Shown piece after piece: positions 36,505 through 45,366 of a stretch of 64,000 nucleotides of DNA (its first letter is position 1; each line of letters opens with the position of its first letter). Made by a program: the position numbers and the translations under genes. The notes below the pieces were generated by a model. The model was not told the DNA's origin, did not search any database, and was given only the letters and a program-made list of their open reading frames with translations. The stretch spans positions 1 through 64,000 of the forward strand of contig NZ_CP126257.1 in NCBI RefSeq assembly GCF_003234175.2. Reading direction: 5' to 3'. This stretch comes from Curtobacterium sp. MCSS17_007. GTDB taxonomy: Bacteria > Actinomycetota > Actinomycetes > Actinomycetales > Microbacteriaceae.

Positions 36505-38199
36505 CTACGCGCCGTCCGCGATGTTCGCGGTCACGGCGTCGATGTACGCAGCGCGCTCCTCGCGGCTGTGCGGACGACCGGGGACGCCGGGCCGTTCCTC
36601 CCACGGACGCGGGCCGGACTCCTGCCGGTACTCGACGCCGAGTGCGTCGAGCCGCTCGAGGTGCCGCTCGAGCCGCTGGCGGAACTCCTCGACGTCCCGG
36701 GGGCGAGCGACGTCCGCGGACCACAGGGCCTCGGAGAGCGCGACGACGCGCGGGAACAGCTGGTAGTCGAGCCGCCGGACGGTGTCGACGTGCTCGGTCC
36801 ACATGTTCGCCTGACCGCCGATGACGTGCGCCCGCTCCTCCTCGGTGAGCTCCGCCGGCACCGGGTCGAACGCGTACACGTCGTCGACGGTGAGCACGAT
36901 CGACACCGGGATCGGCTCGTTCGGCAGGTCGCTCTGCCGGTAGTCGAGGTAGACCTGGTCGTCCGGGGTCGAGATGACGTCGTGCCCGCGTCGGGCGGCG
37001 GTGATCGCGCCCTGCAGCCCGCGCCACGAGACGACGGTCGCCGACGGGGACAGCGTCCCGCCCTCGAGGATCTCGTCCCACCCGAACGCCCGACGCCCGT
37101 GCGACCCGAGGTGTGCCGCGAGCTGCCCGACGATCCAGGCCTGCAGCTGCTCCTCGTCGGCGAGGCCGAGCTCCCGGATGCGCTCCTGCGTCCGGGGGTC
37201 GTCCTCCCACTGGTCCTTCGGGCACTCGTCACCGCCGATCCCGATGTAGTCCGAGGGGAAGAGCGTCACGACCTCGTCGAGGACGTCGCGGAAGAACTGC
37301 ACGGTGCGCTCCTCGGCGTTCATGACGTCGTGCGCGATGCCCCACTCGGTCCACACGTCGAGCTGCCGCTCCGGGTGCACGCCGAGCTCCGGGTACGCGG
37401 CCAGCGCGGCGCGGACGTGCCCCGGCGTCTCGATCTCCGGCACGACGGTGACGAACCGGTCGGCGGCGTAGGCGACGATCTCGCGGATGTCGTCCTGCGT
37501 GTAGGACCCACCGTGCGGTCGGCCGTCCTTCCCCGCCACCCGGAGCGTGCCGTCGGCGTCCGGCACGTGTGCACCGACCTGGGACTCGGTGCGCCAGGAT
37601 CCGACCTCGGTGAGCCGCGGGTACCGCTTGATCTCGATGCGCCACCCCTGGTCCTCGGTGAGGTGGAAGTGCAGGCGGTTGATCCGGTGCACGGCGAGCT
37701 GGTCGACCAGGCGGAGGACCTCGGCCGTCGTGCGGAAGTGCCGGGCAACGTCGAGCATGACCCCACGCCAGGCGAAGGCCGGTGCGTCCTCGACGACCGT
37801 GACCGGGAGGGTCCACCCGTCGGTGCGGACCTGCCCGCGTCGGTACACGTCCGCGGGCAGCAGCTGCAGGAGCGCCTGGACGCCGTAGAAGACACCGGCG
37901 GGCCCACCACCGGTCACCGTGACGCCGTCCGTGGTGACCTCGAGCCGGAAGGCCTCGCTGCGGTCGCCGCCGGGGCCGGCCGGCAGATCGGCGGGGTCGG
38001 CGGCGATCCGCAGCGCGATCAGGGGGACGTCGGTCGCACCACCGGCGCCGAACAGGGGGAGTCGGGTGGAGGCGCGCAGCACCTGCTGCAGGTACTGGGC
38101 GACGGGTTCCGCTGCCGGGTCCGCGGTGACACGTGTCCGCTCGTCGAGCGTGAACGAGCCGACACCGTCGACGCGGGATCGAGGCTGGGGGATGAGCAT
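36505..38199 (-). CDS. GH20 beta-N-acetylhexosaminidase, intracellular
   Basis: Releases terminal GlcNAc or GalNAc by substrate-assisted catalysis. 564 residues from ATG 38199, GGAAGG upstream. The N-terminal GH20b domain (about 1-130) precedes the barrel, which starts FAWRGVMLDVARHF; catalytic Asp324-Glu325 are in GIGGDECPKDQW, with WRGLQGA later. There is no signal peptide, so it acts on imported oligosaccharides, probably delivered by the ABC importer at 42-45 kb. It is the third gene of the operon behind the ROK kinase and the Tat-exported protein. Confidence 0.94.
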   Translation of the reverse strand: MLIPQPRSRVDGVGSFTLDERTRVTADPAAEPVAQYLQQVLRASTRLPLFGAGGATDVPLIALRIAADPADLPAGPGGDRSEAFRLEVTTDGVTVTGGGPAGVFYGVQALLQLLPADVYRRGQVRTDGWTLPVTVVEDAPAFAWRGVMLDVARHFRTTAEVLRLVDQLAVHRINRLHFHLTEDQGWRIEIKRYPRLTEVGSWRTESQVGAHVPDADGTLRVAGKDGRPHGGSYTQDDIREIVAYAADRFVTVVPEIETPGHVRAALAAYPELGVHPERQLDVWTEWGIAHDVMNAEERTVQFFRDVLDEVVTLFPSDYIGIGGDECPKDQWEDDPRTQERIRELGLADEEQLQAWIVGQLAAHLGSHGRRAFGWDEILEGGTLSPSATVVSWRGLQGAITAARRGHDVISTPDDQVYLDYRQSDLPNEPIPVSIVLTVDDVYAFDPVPAELTEEERAHVIGGQANMWTEHVDTVRRLDYQLFPRVVALSEALWSADVARPRDVEEFRQRLERHLERLDALGVEYRQESGPRPWEERPGVPGRPHSREERAAYIDAVTANIADGA

Positions 38200-38224
38200 G
38201 GGCGAGCTGCCTTCCGGTGGTGGG

Positions 38225-39565
38225 TCAGAGACGGAACGGGTTGGTGCCGCGGGCTGCGAGCAGGTACCAGGCGGTCGCGCCGAGGTGGAGTGTCTGGTTG
38301 TAGGTGTCGCCGAAGCCGGTGACGAGCCCGTCGCTCGAGGCGGACACGATCCCGCGACCGTCACCGTTCCGTGCGCGTGCCTGGGCGTCCTCGATGCTCG
38401 TCACCAGCGCGGTGTACCGGGCCGGGTCGCCGGTCGCGCCACGGGCACGGACGGCCAGGGCGAGGTGCGCCGTGCCCTCGAACCACACCTTCGAGACGTC
38501 GGCGGTGCTGTAGGCGGAGCCGCTGTACCCGCCGTCCGACGCCGCGAGGGTGGTGATCACCCAGGTGACCGCGGGGGAGTACTGCGAGTCGAGCGTGGCG
38601 AGGTACGCCCAGTTCTGCACGTCACCCGGCACCGGCGACCGGTTGGTGGTCACGCCGTCCGCTCCGGTGCCCGTCCAGAGGCGTCCCGTCGCGCCGTCCC
38701 GCATCGCCGCGACGAACGAGAACGCCGACCGTGCTCGGGAGGACCACACCGGGTCGCCGGACATGCTCGCCAGCATCGTGAAGAAGGCGCCGACGTCGAT
38801 GTTGTGCTCGGTGGCCTTGTAGGTGATCGCGGCGTCGCCGCCGTCGCGTCCGCCCGTGTAGCCCACCGGCGACCGCTGCCCGTCCCACGCGACCGACTGG
38901 ATCCACTGCGCGAGCCGGAGCGCGCCCTGCAGGAACCGCGGCTGCTGCGTCGCGCGGTACAGGCGGAGCAACGCCATGCCCACCCACGCCTGGTTGCCGG
39001 TGTTGGCGGCGGGCGACCCGATGTACGGGCCGTCCGCGGTCCGGAAGGGATCCGGCTGGTACGACGCACGGGTGCGTCCGTCGCGGTACGGATCGTTGGC
39101 CTGCGCCCAGAGGAGCGAGTCCGCGAGCACGGTCGCGTACCCCAGGCTCGTCGCGTCGCCCGCTGACACCCAGGCCATGATCACGATCGCGTCGTCGTAG
39201 GCGAAGCTCGACACGAACCCGGACGCCCCTTCGGCACCGCCCGTGTAGCTCTGCGGGACCCGGAGCGTCGAGCCGGAGCCGTACTGGTCCATCCGGGCGG
39301 CGAGGAACGCCGACGCGGCGGCGATCGACGTGGCCGAGGGCGCTGCCGCTGCCGCCGCCGTCGCTGCTGCCGCCGGTCGGGCGGTCCCGAGCGAGCCGGA
39401 CACCGCCAGTGCCACGGCAGCACCGGCGGTCCCGAACAGGAGGCCCCGCCGGCTCACCGGACCCGTGCCCGGCGGAACGGCTGCGTGCGGGTGACGGCGA
39501 GCAGGAACCAGGCCGTCGCGCGGTCGCGGTCCGGCTGGGTCGGAGGGACGGTACGGCTCGGTCAT
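38225..39565 (-). CDS. Tat-exported (alpha/alpha)6-toroid protein, putative glycan-active
   Basis: 446 residues. The N-terminus has a twin-arginine signal (SRRGLLFGTAGAAVA, Arg39-Arg40) with likely cleavage near the AAA run at about 66-70. The mature part is a helical repeat rich in aromatic/Asp motifs (QSYTGG, YDDAIVIMAWV, GNQAWVGMALLRLY, KATEHNIDVGAFFTMLA, KVWFEGTAHLALA), the pattern of six-hairpin glycosidases or lyases. I cannot name the GH/PL family. Its place between the ROK kinase and GH20 suggests extracellular attack on a GlcNAc-containing glycan. Confidence 0.78.
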   Translation of the reverse strand: MTEPYRPSDPAGPRPRDGLVPARRHPHAAVPPGTGPVSRRGLLFGTAGAAVALAVSGSLGTARPAAAATAAAAAAPSATSIAAASAFLAARMDQYGSGSTLRVPQSYTGGAEGASGFVSSFAYDDAIVIMAWVSAGDATSLGYATVLADSLLWAQANDPYRDGRTRASYQPDPFRTADGPYIGSPAANTGNQAWVGMALLRLYRATQQPRFLQGALRLAQWIQSVAWDGQRSPVGYTGGRDGGDAAITYKATEHNIDVGAFFTMLASMSGDPVWSSRARSAFSFVAAMRDGATGRLWTGTGADGVTTNRSPVPGDVQNWAYLATLDSQYSPAVTWVITTLAASDGGYSGSAYSTADVSKVWFEGTAHLALAVRARGATGDPARYTALVTSIEDAQARARNGDGRGIVSASSDGLVTGFGDTYNQTLHLGATAWYLLAARGTNPFRL

Positions 39566-39647
39566 GGTGTGCTCACTCCCGCCGCGGTGGTGCGGCGATC
39601 GGTGGAACAGGACTCTGGAAGGTGCAGGGGCGACCGGACGACCGCGG

Positions 39648-40553
39648 TCAGGCGGCGGTCACGGCCGACTCGGGTGCGAGGAACGCGGCACCGAGTGCGG
39701 CGAGCGGCTGGTCGGTGGGCGCGAGGAGCACGCGAGCCGACAGGTCGAGCGACGCGACGAAGGGTGAGGTGCGGGCGGCGTCGTCGAAGTGCGCACGCAG
39801 CGGCGCGAGCAGGCGCTCGCCGAGGCTGGCGAGGCCACCGCCGATCAGCACGGACTCGACGTCGGCGGTGACCACGAGGATGCGCACCGCGGAGGCGACG
39901 CCGGCGACGAAGCGGTCCCGGACCGCGACGGCCGTCGGGTCGCCCGCGTCGGCGCTGTCGAACAGGTGCGTCGCCGTGCTCCCGGCGTGGCCTGGCCATG
40001 CGACCGCGAGCGCCGAACCGGAGGCGACGGTCTCCAGGCAGCCGTACTGGCCGCAGACGCAGCGCGGGCCGTCGACCAGGACCGGGATGTGCCCGACCTC
40101 GCCGGCGTTCCCGCGTGCTCCGCGCCAGAGCCGGCGGTCGTTGACGAGCCCGGCGGCGAGCCCGGTACCGATGTTCAGGTAGGCCTGCGGTCCGTCGAGG
40201 CCCATCGCCTGTGCGGCTCCGAGCGCCGCGACGTTGACGTCGTTCTCGACCTGCACGACCAGCCCGGTCGCCGCGGCGACGAGGGGGCCGAGCGCGACCT
40301 CGGACAGACCGAGGTTGACCGCGTGCCGGACCCAGCCGGTCTCGTGGTCGATCAGGCCGGGGATGCCGATGCCGACGGCGCTGGCGGACTGCGCGGTGTG
40401 GTCGGTCAGGGAGCGGATGACACGGAGGGTCGTGGCGACGACCACCTCGGGTCCGAACCCCGTCGCGACGCGCACCCGGTCGAGCACCGTGCCGGACGGC
40501 GAGACCGCGACGGCGTCGATCTTCGTCCCGCCGATGTCCAGGCCGATCCTCAT
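39648..40553 (-). CDS. ROK-family sugar kinase (NagK/glucokinase type)
   Basis: Phosphorylates GlcNAc, glucose or a related sugar. 301 residues from ATG 40553 with GGGAG four bases upstream. ATP-binding MRIGLDIGGTKIDAVAV, the catalytic Asp in QVENDVNVAALG, the sugar-binding GEVGHIPV and the zinc motif CVCGQYGCLETVASG are all present. The operon with GH20 and the ABC importer points to GlcNAc. The promoter candidate is TTGCCA-N17-TTTACT on the minus strand (plus-strand 40623-40651), overlapping a TTAGTAAA site. Confidence 0.92.
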   Translation of the reverse strand: MRIGLDIGGTKIDAVAVSPSGTVLDRVRVATGFGPEVVVATTLRVIRSLTDHTAQSASAVGIGIPGLIDHETGWVRHAVNLGLSEVALGPLVAAATGLVVQVENDVNVAALGAAQAMGLDGPQAYLNIGTGLAAGLVNDRRLWRGARGNAGEVGHIPVLVDGPRCVCGQYGCLETVASGSALAVAWPGHAGSTATHLFDSADAGDPTAVAVRDRFVAGVASAVRILVVTADVESVLIGGGLASLGERLLAPLRAHFDDAARTSPFVASLDLSARVLLAPTDQPLAALGAAFLAPESAVTAA

Positions 40554-40620
40554 GGTGCTCCCGTCGTCGGGGTGCCCGGCCTCGGCGTCGAGGACGCGGC
40601 GTCGAAGCTGCGCATGCGGG

Positions 40621-40651
40621 TTAGTAAACACGTCTTACTCCACGCTGGCAA
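40621..40651 (-). promoter_or_regulatory. Promoter and ROK-type operator of the kinase-GH20 operon
   Basis: Read on the minus strand, TTGCCA (plus-strand 40646-40651), 17 bases and TTTACT (40623-40628) form a sigma70-like promoter. The -10 lies within TTTACTAA, which recurs as the -10 of the divergent repressor promoter. Confidence 0.55.
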
Positions 40652-40711
40652 GCGTCCTTCTGGGCCGTGTTTCCCCGGTATGACGCGGTTGTTACGGGTC
40701 TGAAGAGAGGG

Positions 40712-40743
40712 TTGACAGCGGATTGGGAAGGGCTCTTTACTAA
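40712..40743 (+). promoter_or_regulatory. Promoter and ROK-type operator of the ROK repressor
   Basis: TTGACA (40712-40717), an 18-base spacer and TTTACT (40736-40741), extended to TTTACTAA (40736-40743). The site is the exact reverse complement of TTAGTAAA at 40621-40628, so the two divergent promoters carry matching sites. Confidence 0.55.
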
Positions 40744-40769
40744 GGCAACCGCTCGACGAGGGAGAACTG

Positions 40770-41918
40770 ATGACGAACGAGACGGACGCTCCGGTGGCGT
40801 TCGGCGCGCAGCTCCGACGCCAGCGGAGCAAAGCGCTGCCACAGCACAGCCGGGCGCACAACCGCTCGCTCATCCTGCAGACGCTCTTCACCGACGGGGC
40901 CATGAGCCGCGCCGACCTGTCGCGGCAGTCCGGCCTCACCCGCCCCACGGTGTCGGGCCTCGTCGCCGAGCTCGAGGCCGACGCGCTCGTCACAGAGCTC
41001 GGCCCGCGCGAGGACCTGCGGGTCGGCAAGCCGGCGACCCTCATCAACCTCAACGTGGACGCGTTCCACATCGTCGTCGTCGACCTGTCGCTCCCCGACC
41101 ACTTCGTCGGCGCCGTCACGAACCTGCGCGGCGACGTCGTGAACAGCGCCAAGATCGAGGTCGACGGTGCGACCGGCGACCAGGCCCTCAACCGCATCAT
41201 CCGCCTGGTCGAGCGGCTGGCCGCGATGACCCCGCGCCGCCTGCTCGGCATCGCGGTCGGCTGCCCGGGCGTCATCGACGAGACCGGCACCGTCCTCGAC
41301 TCGGTCGCCCTGGGTGGTGGTCTGCCCCTGCAGCGGCAGCTCGCCGACCACTTCCGACTGCCCGTGCACGTGCTCAACGACGCCAACGTCGCGGCGCTCG
41401 GCGTGCACGCGTTCGAGGTCGAACCGGCGAGCGACCTGCTCGTCGTCGCGCTCGAGCACGGTGTCGGCACGGGCATGGTGCTCGGCGGCCGGCTGGTGCT
41501 CGGCGAGCGGTACGCGGCCGGCGAGATCGGGCACCTGACCATCGACGAGGACGGCGACCCCTGCCCGTGCGGGCGGCGGGGCTGCCTCGAACTGCTGATC
41601 GGTGCGGACCACCTGGCGCACCGGGTCGCCACCGCACCCGAAGGCGAGCGGGAGCGCGTGCTCCGCTCCGCGGGCCGCACGCTCGGCGGCGTGCTCGCGC
41701 CGATCATCAGCGCCGTGAACATCACCGAGATCGTCGTGACGGGGCCGGCCGACCTGGTCGAGGGCCCCTTCGTCGACGCGGTGCACGCCACCGTCTCGGC
41801 CCGCACGCTCGCGAGCGTCGGCGACGACCTCGCCGTGACGGCCACATCGACCAACAGCGACCTGATCCTCCGGGGTGCAGCAGCCTTCCTGCTCGCCGCG
41901 GAGCTCGGCGTGAGCTGA
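40770..41918 (+). CDS. ROK-family transcriptional repressor (NagC/Mlc/XylR type)
   Basis: 382 residues. An N-terminal winged helix (about 30-80) with MSRADLSRQSGLTRPTVSGLVAELE is joined to a sugar-binding ROK domain with LNDANVAALG, GEIGHLTI and the zinc motif CPCGRRGCLELL. The N-terminal kinase ATP motif is degenerate, as in repressors. It is divergent from the kinase operon and upstream of the ABC genes, so it most likely controls both in response to GlcNAc or chitobiose. The start has GAGGGAG upstream. Confidence 0.92.
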   Translation: MTNETDAPVAFGAQLRRQRSKALPQHSRAHNRSLILQTLFTDGAMSRADLSRQSGLTRPTVSGLVAELEADALVTELGPREDLRVGKPATLINLNVDAFHIVVVDLSLPDHFVGAVTNLRGDVVNSAKIEVDGATGDQALNRIIRLVERLAAMTPRRLLGIAVGCPGVIDETGTVLDSVALGGGLPLQRQLADHFRLPVHVLNDANVAALGVHAFEVEPASDLLVVALEHGVGTGMVLGGRLVLGERYAAGEIGHLTIDEDGDPCPCGRRGCLELLIGADHLAHRVATAPEGERERVLRSAGRTLGGVLAPIISAVNITEIVVTGPADLVEGPFVDAVHATVSARTLASVGDDLAVTATSTNSDLILRGAAAFLLAAELGVS

Positions 41919-41933
41919 AGCACCACAGCACCG

Positions 41934-41974
41934 ACCACCACAGCAGAACGACCACCACAGCAGAACGACCACCA
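41934..41974. repeat. 17-base tandem repeat before the sugar-binding protein gene
   Basis: ACCACCACAGCAGAACG occurs twice in tandem (41934-41950, 41951-41967), followed by a partial third unit. It fills most of the 66-base gap, and the ribosome-binding site AAGGAGA follows directly. Confidence 0.8.
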
Positions 41975-41984
41975 AGGAGAAGCA

Positions 41985-43313
41985 ATGCGTACGACGAAGT
42001 TCGCGGCAGCAGCTGCCGTGGCCCTGACCGTCGCCCTCGGGATGACCGCCTGTTCCAGCGCCGGCAACGCCGGTCCCGGGGGCAGCGGCGGCACCAAGGA
42101 GATCGGCGACGTCAAGGGCGACGGCAAGACGCTGACCGTGTGGGCGATGACCGGGGACTACTCCGACGAGACGATCGCCGCGATCAACGAGCGGTTCGAG
42201 AAGGAGACCGGCGCGAAGGTCGAGGTGCAGGTCCAGCAGTGGGACGGCATCACGACCAAGGTCTCGACGGCCCTCGCCACGAACACGCCGCCGGACGTCC
42301 TCGACCTCGGCAACACCCAGGTCGCCAGCTACGCGGCGAACGGGGCACTCCTCGACCTCAGCCCGTACGAGGAGGACCTGGCGCAGGGGCAGACCTGGCT
42401 CGACGGGCTCTCCGACCCGGCCACGGTCGAGGGATCGCTCTACGGCGTCCCCGGCTTCGCCGGTGCCCGGTCGGTCATCTACAACAAGCAGATGTGGAAG
42501 GACGCCGGCATCACGGCCGTCCCGACGACCTACGAGGAACTCACCGATGCCCTGGACAAGGTGAAGGCGGCGAACACCGCGAAGGACTTCTCGGCCTTCT
42601 ACATGCCCGGGCAGTACTGGTACGCCGGCATGCAGTTCGTCTGGGACGCCGGCGGCGAGATCGCGACCGAGGACGGCGGCGAGTGGAAGGCCGGCTTCGG
42701 TGACGAGAAGGCGCAGCAGGGGCTGCAGGACTTCAAGGAGTTCGCGAACGCGTACTCGACGAAGGCCTCGGCGACGCTCAACACCGACAGCCCGGACATG
42801 AACCAGGTCTTCGCGGACGGCAAGACCTCGGCCATCCTCAGCACGAGCGGGACGCTCGGGCTCATCGAGCAGGCGAACCCGGAGATGACGGCGGACACGA
42901 TGGGGACCTTCCCGTTCCCGGGGAAGTCCGGGAAGACGCAGCCGGTCATGCTCGGTGGGTCGGACTGGGGCATCGCGGCGAAGTCGAGGAACACGGACCT
43001 CGCGCTGAAGTGGGTCGAGATCGCGGCGAGCCCGGACGTGCAGAGCGAGTACGTCTACGGCGACAACGGCTGGATCCCGAACAGCACCGAGGGCATCAAG
43101 GCCGCGGACTCGAGCCTGAGCGACATCAACAAGGCGTTCTTCACCGCAGCCCTGAACTCGAAGGCGACCCCGGCGAACGCGCGGTGGGCCGACCTCGAGG
43201 GCGACCAGAGCATCAACACCCTGTTCTCGAGCATCGTCTCCGGTTCGAAGAGTCCGGAGGAAGCCGCCGCGACCTTCGACGAGGCCGCTGACGACGTGCT
43301 CAACAAGCAGTAG
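41985..43313 (+). CDS. ABC sugar importer, solute-binding lipoprotein
   Basis: 442 residues. Lipoprotein signal peptide with lipobox LGMTAC (Cys23). The mature part is a type 1 extracellular solute-binding domain: KTLTVWAMTGDYSDET, EVQVQQWDGITTKV, PPDVLDLGNTQVASYA, and a C-terminal NKAFFTAAL region. The type and context resemble chitobiose/GlcNAc binders (DasA/NgcE). It is followed by two permeases and no ATPase; a shared ATPase encoded elsewhere (MsiK-like) would be needed. Confidence 0.93.
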   Translation: MRTTKFAAAAAVALTVALGMTACSSAGNAGPGGSGGTKEIGDVKGDGKTLTVWAMTGDYSDETIAAINERFEKETGAKVEVQVQQWDGITTKVSTALATNTPPDVLDLGNTQVASYAANGALLDLSPYEEDLAQGQTWLDGLSDPATVEGSLYGVPGFAGARSVIYNKQMWKDAGITAVPTTYEELTDALDKVKAANTAKDFSAFYMPGQYWYAGMQFVWDAGGEIATEDGGEWKAGFGDEKAQQGLQDFKEFANAYSTKASATLNTDSPDMNQVFADGKTSAILSTSGTLGLIEQANPEMTADTMGTFPFPGKSGKTQPVMLGGSDWGIAAKSRNTDLALKWVEIAASPDVQSEYVYGDNGWIPNSTEGIKAADSSLSDINKAFFTAALNSKATPANARWADLEGDQSINTLFSSIVSGSKSPEEAAATFDEAADDVLNKQ

Positions 43314-43330
43314 GACGACCCCAGCAGGAC

Positions 43331-43368
43331 GGTGCGGGTGCCGCGGCACGCCCCGCGGGACCCGCACC
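43331..43368 (+). terminator. Intercistronic hairpin between binding protein and permease
   Basis: 9-base perfect outer arms (GGTGCGGGT at 43331-43339 and its complement at 43360-43368) enclose GC-rich inner pairs, 18 bases after the binding-protein stop. Such hairpins stabilise upstream mRNA or reduce readthrough, giving more binding protein than permease, as in the malE-malF case. Confidence 0.65.
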
Positions 43369-43394
43369 GCCCGACCCTCACGGAAAGGCCAGAC

Positions 43395-44378
43395 GTGACC
43401 GTCTCAGCCACCCGCCCGAGCCTGGAGCGACACGGCCGTCCCACCCGCTCACCCGACGACGGACCCGGACGGACCCCGCGCCGTCGGGCCGCCCGGTCGT
43501 TCGCGCCCCTGTGGCTCCTCACACCGGCGGGCCTCGTGCTCGTCTTCGTGACGATCGCCCCCATCGTCTTCCTGGTCGTCACGTCGTTCACCGACTACGA
43601 CCAGCGCTCGCTCTTCACCGGTGCGTACGACGCCGTCGGACTGGCGCAGTACGGGCGGATCCTCGGCGATCCGGCGTTCTGGGCCTCGCTGGTCCGGACC
43701 GTGCTGTTCACCGCGGCGATGGTCCTCGGCAGCATCCTGATCGGCGCCGGGGTCTCGCACCTCATGACCCGACTCGGCGTCGTGCTGCGGTACGCCGTCA
43801 CGATCGTGCTCATCTGCGCGTGGGGCATGCCGAACGTTGCATCGTCGCTCGTGTGGAACTGGCTGTTCCAGCCGGGCTACGGCGTCGTCAACTGGGCCCT
43901 CACCCAGCTGCGCGTCTTCGGCGACGTGACGGACACCGACTGGGGCAACAGCGCCGGGCTCGCCTACACGTCGATCTGGATGCTCGTCGTCTGGCAGGCG
44001 GTCCCCTTCATCGCCCTGACGCTGTACGCGGCGGAGACGCAGATCCCGCTCGAGGTGAAGGAGGCCGTCCGGCTCGACGGCGGTTCCGAGTGGACGGTGT
44101 ACCGCGTCGTCACCGTCGAGTACCTCCGGCCGACGCTGCTCCTGGTGACGATGCTCTCGATCATCTGGGACTTCAACGTCTTCAACCAGATCTGGCTCGT
44201 CTCGCAGGGCGGTCCGGACGGCGCCACCTCGACCCTCGGCGTCTTCACCTACGTCACGGCGTTCGTCGGGCACGACATCGGCACCGGGTCCGCCGTCGCC
44301 GTCATCGCCGCGCTGATCCTCATGGCGCTCAGCGCGCTGTACATCCGGAACCTCGTCCGATCGGGAGAAGAGCTGTGA
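43395..44378 (+). CDS. ABC sugar importer permease 1
   Basis: 327 residues from GTG 43395 with GGAAAGG upstream. A basic, disordered N-terminus (about 1-40) precedes six transmembrane helices; the EAA loop reads EVKEAVRLDGGSEWTVYRVV. It pairs with permease 2, whose start overlaps its stop (GTGA). MalF-type family. Confidence 0.92.
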   Translation: MTVSATRPSLERHGRPTRSPDDGPGRTPRRRAARSFAPLWLLTPAGLVLVFVTIAPIVFLVVTSFTDYDQRSLFTGAYDAVGLAQYGRILGDPAFWASLVRTVLFTAAMVLGSILIGAGVSHLMTRLGVVLRYAVTIVLICAWGMPNVASSLVWNWLFQPGYGVVNWALTQLRVFGDVTDTDWGNSAGLAYTSIWMLVVWQAVPFIALTLYAAETQIPLEVKEAVRLDGGSEWTVYRVVTVEYLRPTLLLVTMLSIIWDFNVFNQIWLVSQGGPDGATSTLGVFTYVTAFVGHDIGTGSAVAVIAALILMALSALYIRNLVRSGEEL

Positions 44379-45301
44379 CCACCGCGATGCCGACCGGCGT
44401 GCCCGTCGAGGCCGACGTCCCCGCTGCCGTCCCGACGCGGGAGGGCGTGGCCGCCACGAAGCGGATCCGGCGCCGTCGTCGGCCGGTCCGGTGGATCAGC
44501 AGCACGATCGCCGTGGTCTTCTGCGTGGTGTGGATCTTCCCCGTCTACTGGATGGTGAACACCGCGTTCAAGCCACGGTCCGAGGCCCTGACGAGCACGC
44601 CGCTGTTCGTGCCCGCCCACCCGACGGTCGAGAACTTCGTCACGGCGTTCACGCGGGCCGACTTCCTCGTCTACCTGGGGAACTCGACGATCGTCGTCGC
44701 AGGGGCGGTCGTGCTGTCGCTCGGGCTGGGGATCCTGGCGTCGGCGGCGCTCTCGCGCTTCCGGTTCCGTGGACGCCGGACGATCCTGGTGGTGATCCTG
44801 CTCGTGCAGATGCTCCCGGGGACCGCCCTGCTCATCCCGCAGTTCCTCATCTTCAACCAGACCGGGCTCACCGGCACCTACGCCGGGCTGATCCTGGCCT
44901 ACGTCGCCGCGGTGCTGCCGTTCTCGATCTGGGTCATGCGCGGGTTCTTCCTCGCGATCCCGATGGAGGTCGAGGAGGCAGCGCGCATCGACGGCGCGAG
45001 CACGTGGCAGGTGCTGACGAAGGTGCTGTTCCCGCTGGTGATGCCCGGCATGATCGCGACGAGCGTCTTCGCGTTCATCGCGGCGTGGAACGACTACATC
45101 GTCGCGTACACCTTCATGCAGGACCAGGCGCACTACACGCTGCCGGTCTGGCTGGCGTCCTTCACCACGCAGACGACGGGGACCGACTTCACGGGGCAGA
45201 TGGCCGCGTCCGTGCTGTTCTCGCTGCCGGTCGTCGTGTTCTTCATGATCATCCAGCGCAACCTGGTCTCCGGCATGTCGGCAGGAGCGGTGAAGGGTTG
45301 A
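44375..45301 (+). CDS. ABC sugar importer permease 2
   Basis: 308 residues from GTG 44375. An arginine-rich N-terminus (about 28-38) and six transmembrane helices; the EAA loop is EVEEAARIDGASTWQVLTKV. MalG-type family. It ends 3 bases before a perfect dispersed palindrome. Confidence 0.92.
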   Translation: MTTAMPTGVPVEADVPAAVPTREGVAATKRIRRRRRPVRWISSTIAVVFCVVWIFPVYWMVNTAFKPRSEALTSTPLFVPAHPTVENFVTAFTRADFLVYLGNSTIVVAGAVVLSLGLGILASAALSRFRFRGRRTILVVILLVQMLPGTALLIPQFLIFNQTGLTGTYAGLILAYVAAVLPFSIWVMRGFFLAIPMEVEEAARIDGASTWQVLTKVLFPLVMPGMIATSVFAFIAAWNDYIVAYTFMQDQAHYTLPVWLASFTTQTTGTDFTGQMAASVLFSLPVVVFFMIIQRNLVSGMSAGAVKG

Positions 45302-45303
45302 GC

Positions 45304-45355
45304 GCGTCGGACGGGAGGCGCGGTGCCAGCCGGCACCGCGCCTCCCGTCCGACGC
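45304..45355. repeat. Dispersed palindrome copy 5
   Basis: 24-base perfect arms (45304-45327 and 45332-45355) around an AGCC loop, with GGACGGGAGGCGCGGTGCC in the left arm. It lies between the convergent permease 2 gene and the Gfo/Idh gene, whose stop is 12 bases away. Confidence 0.9.
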
Positions 45356-45366
45356 TTGGTCGCGAC

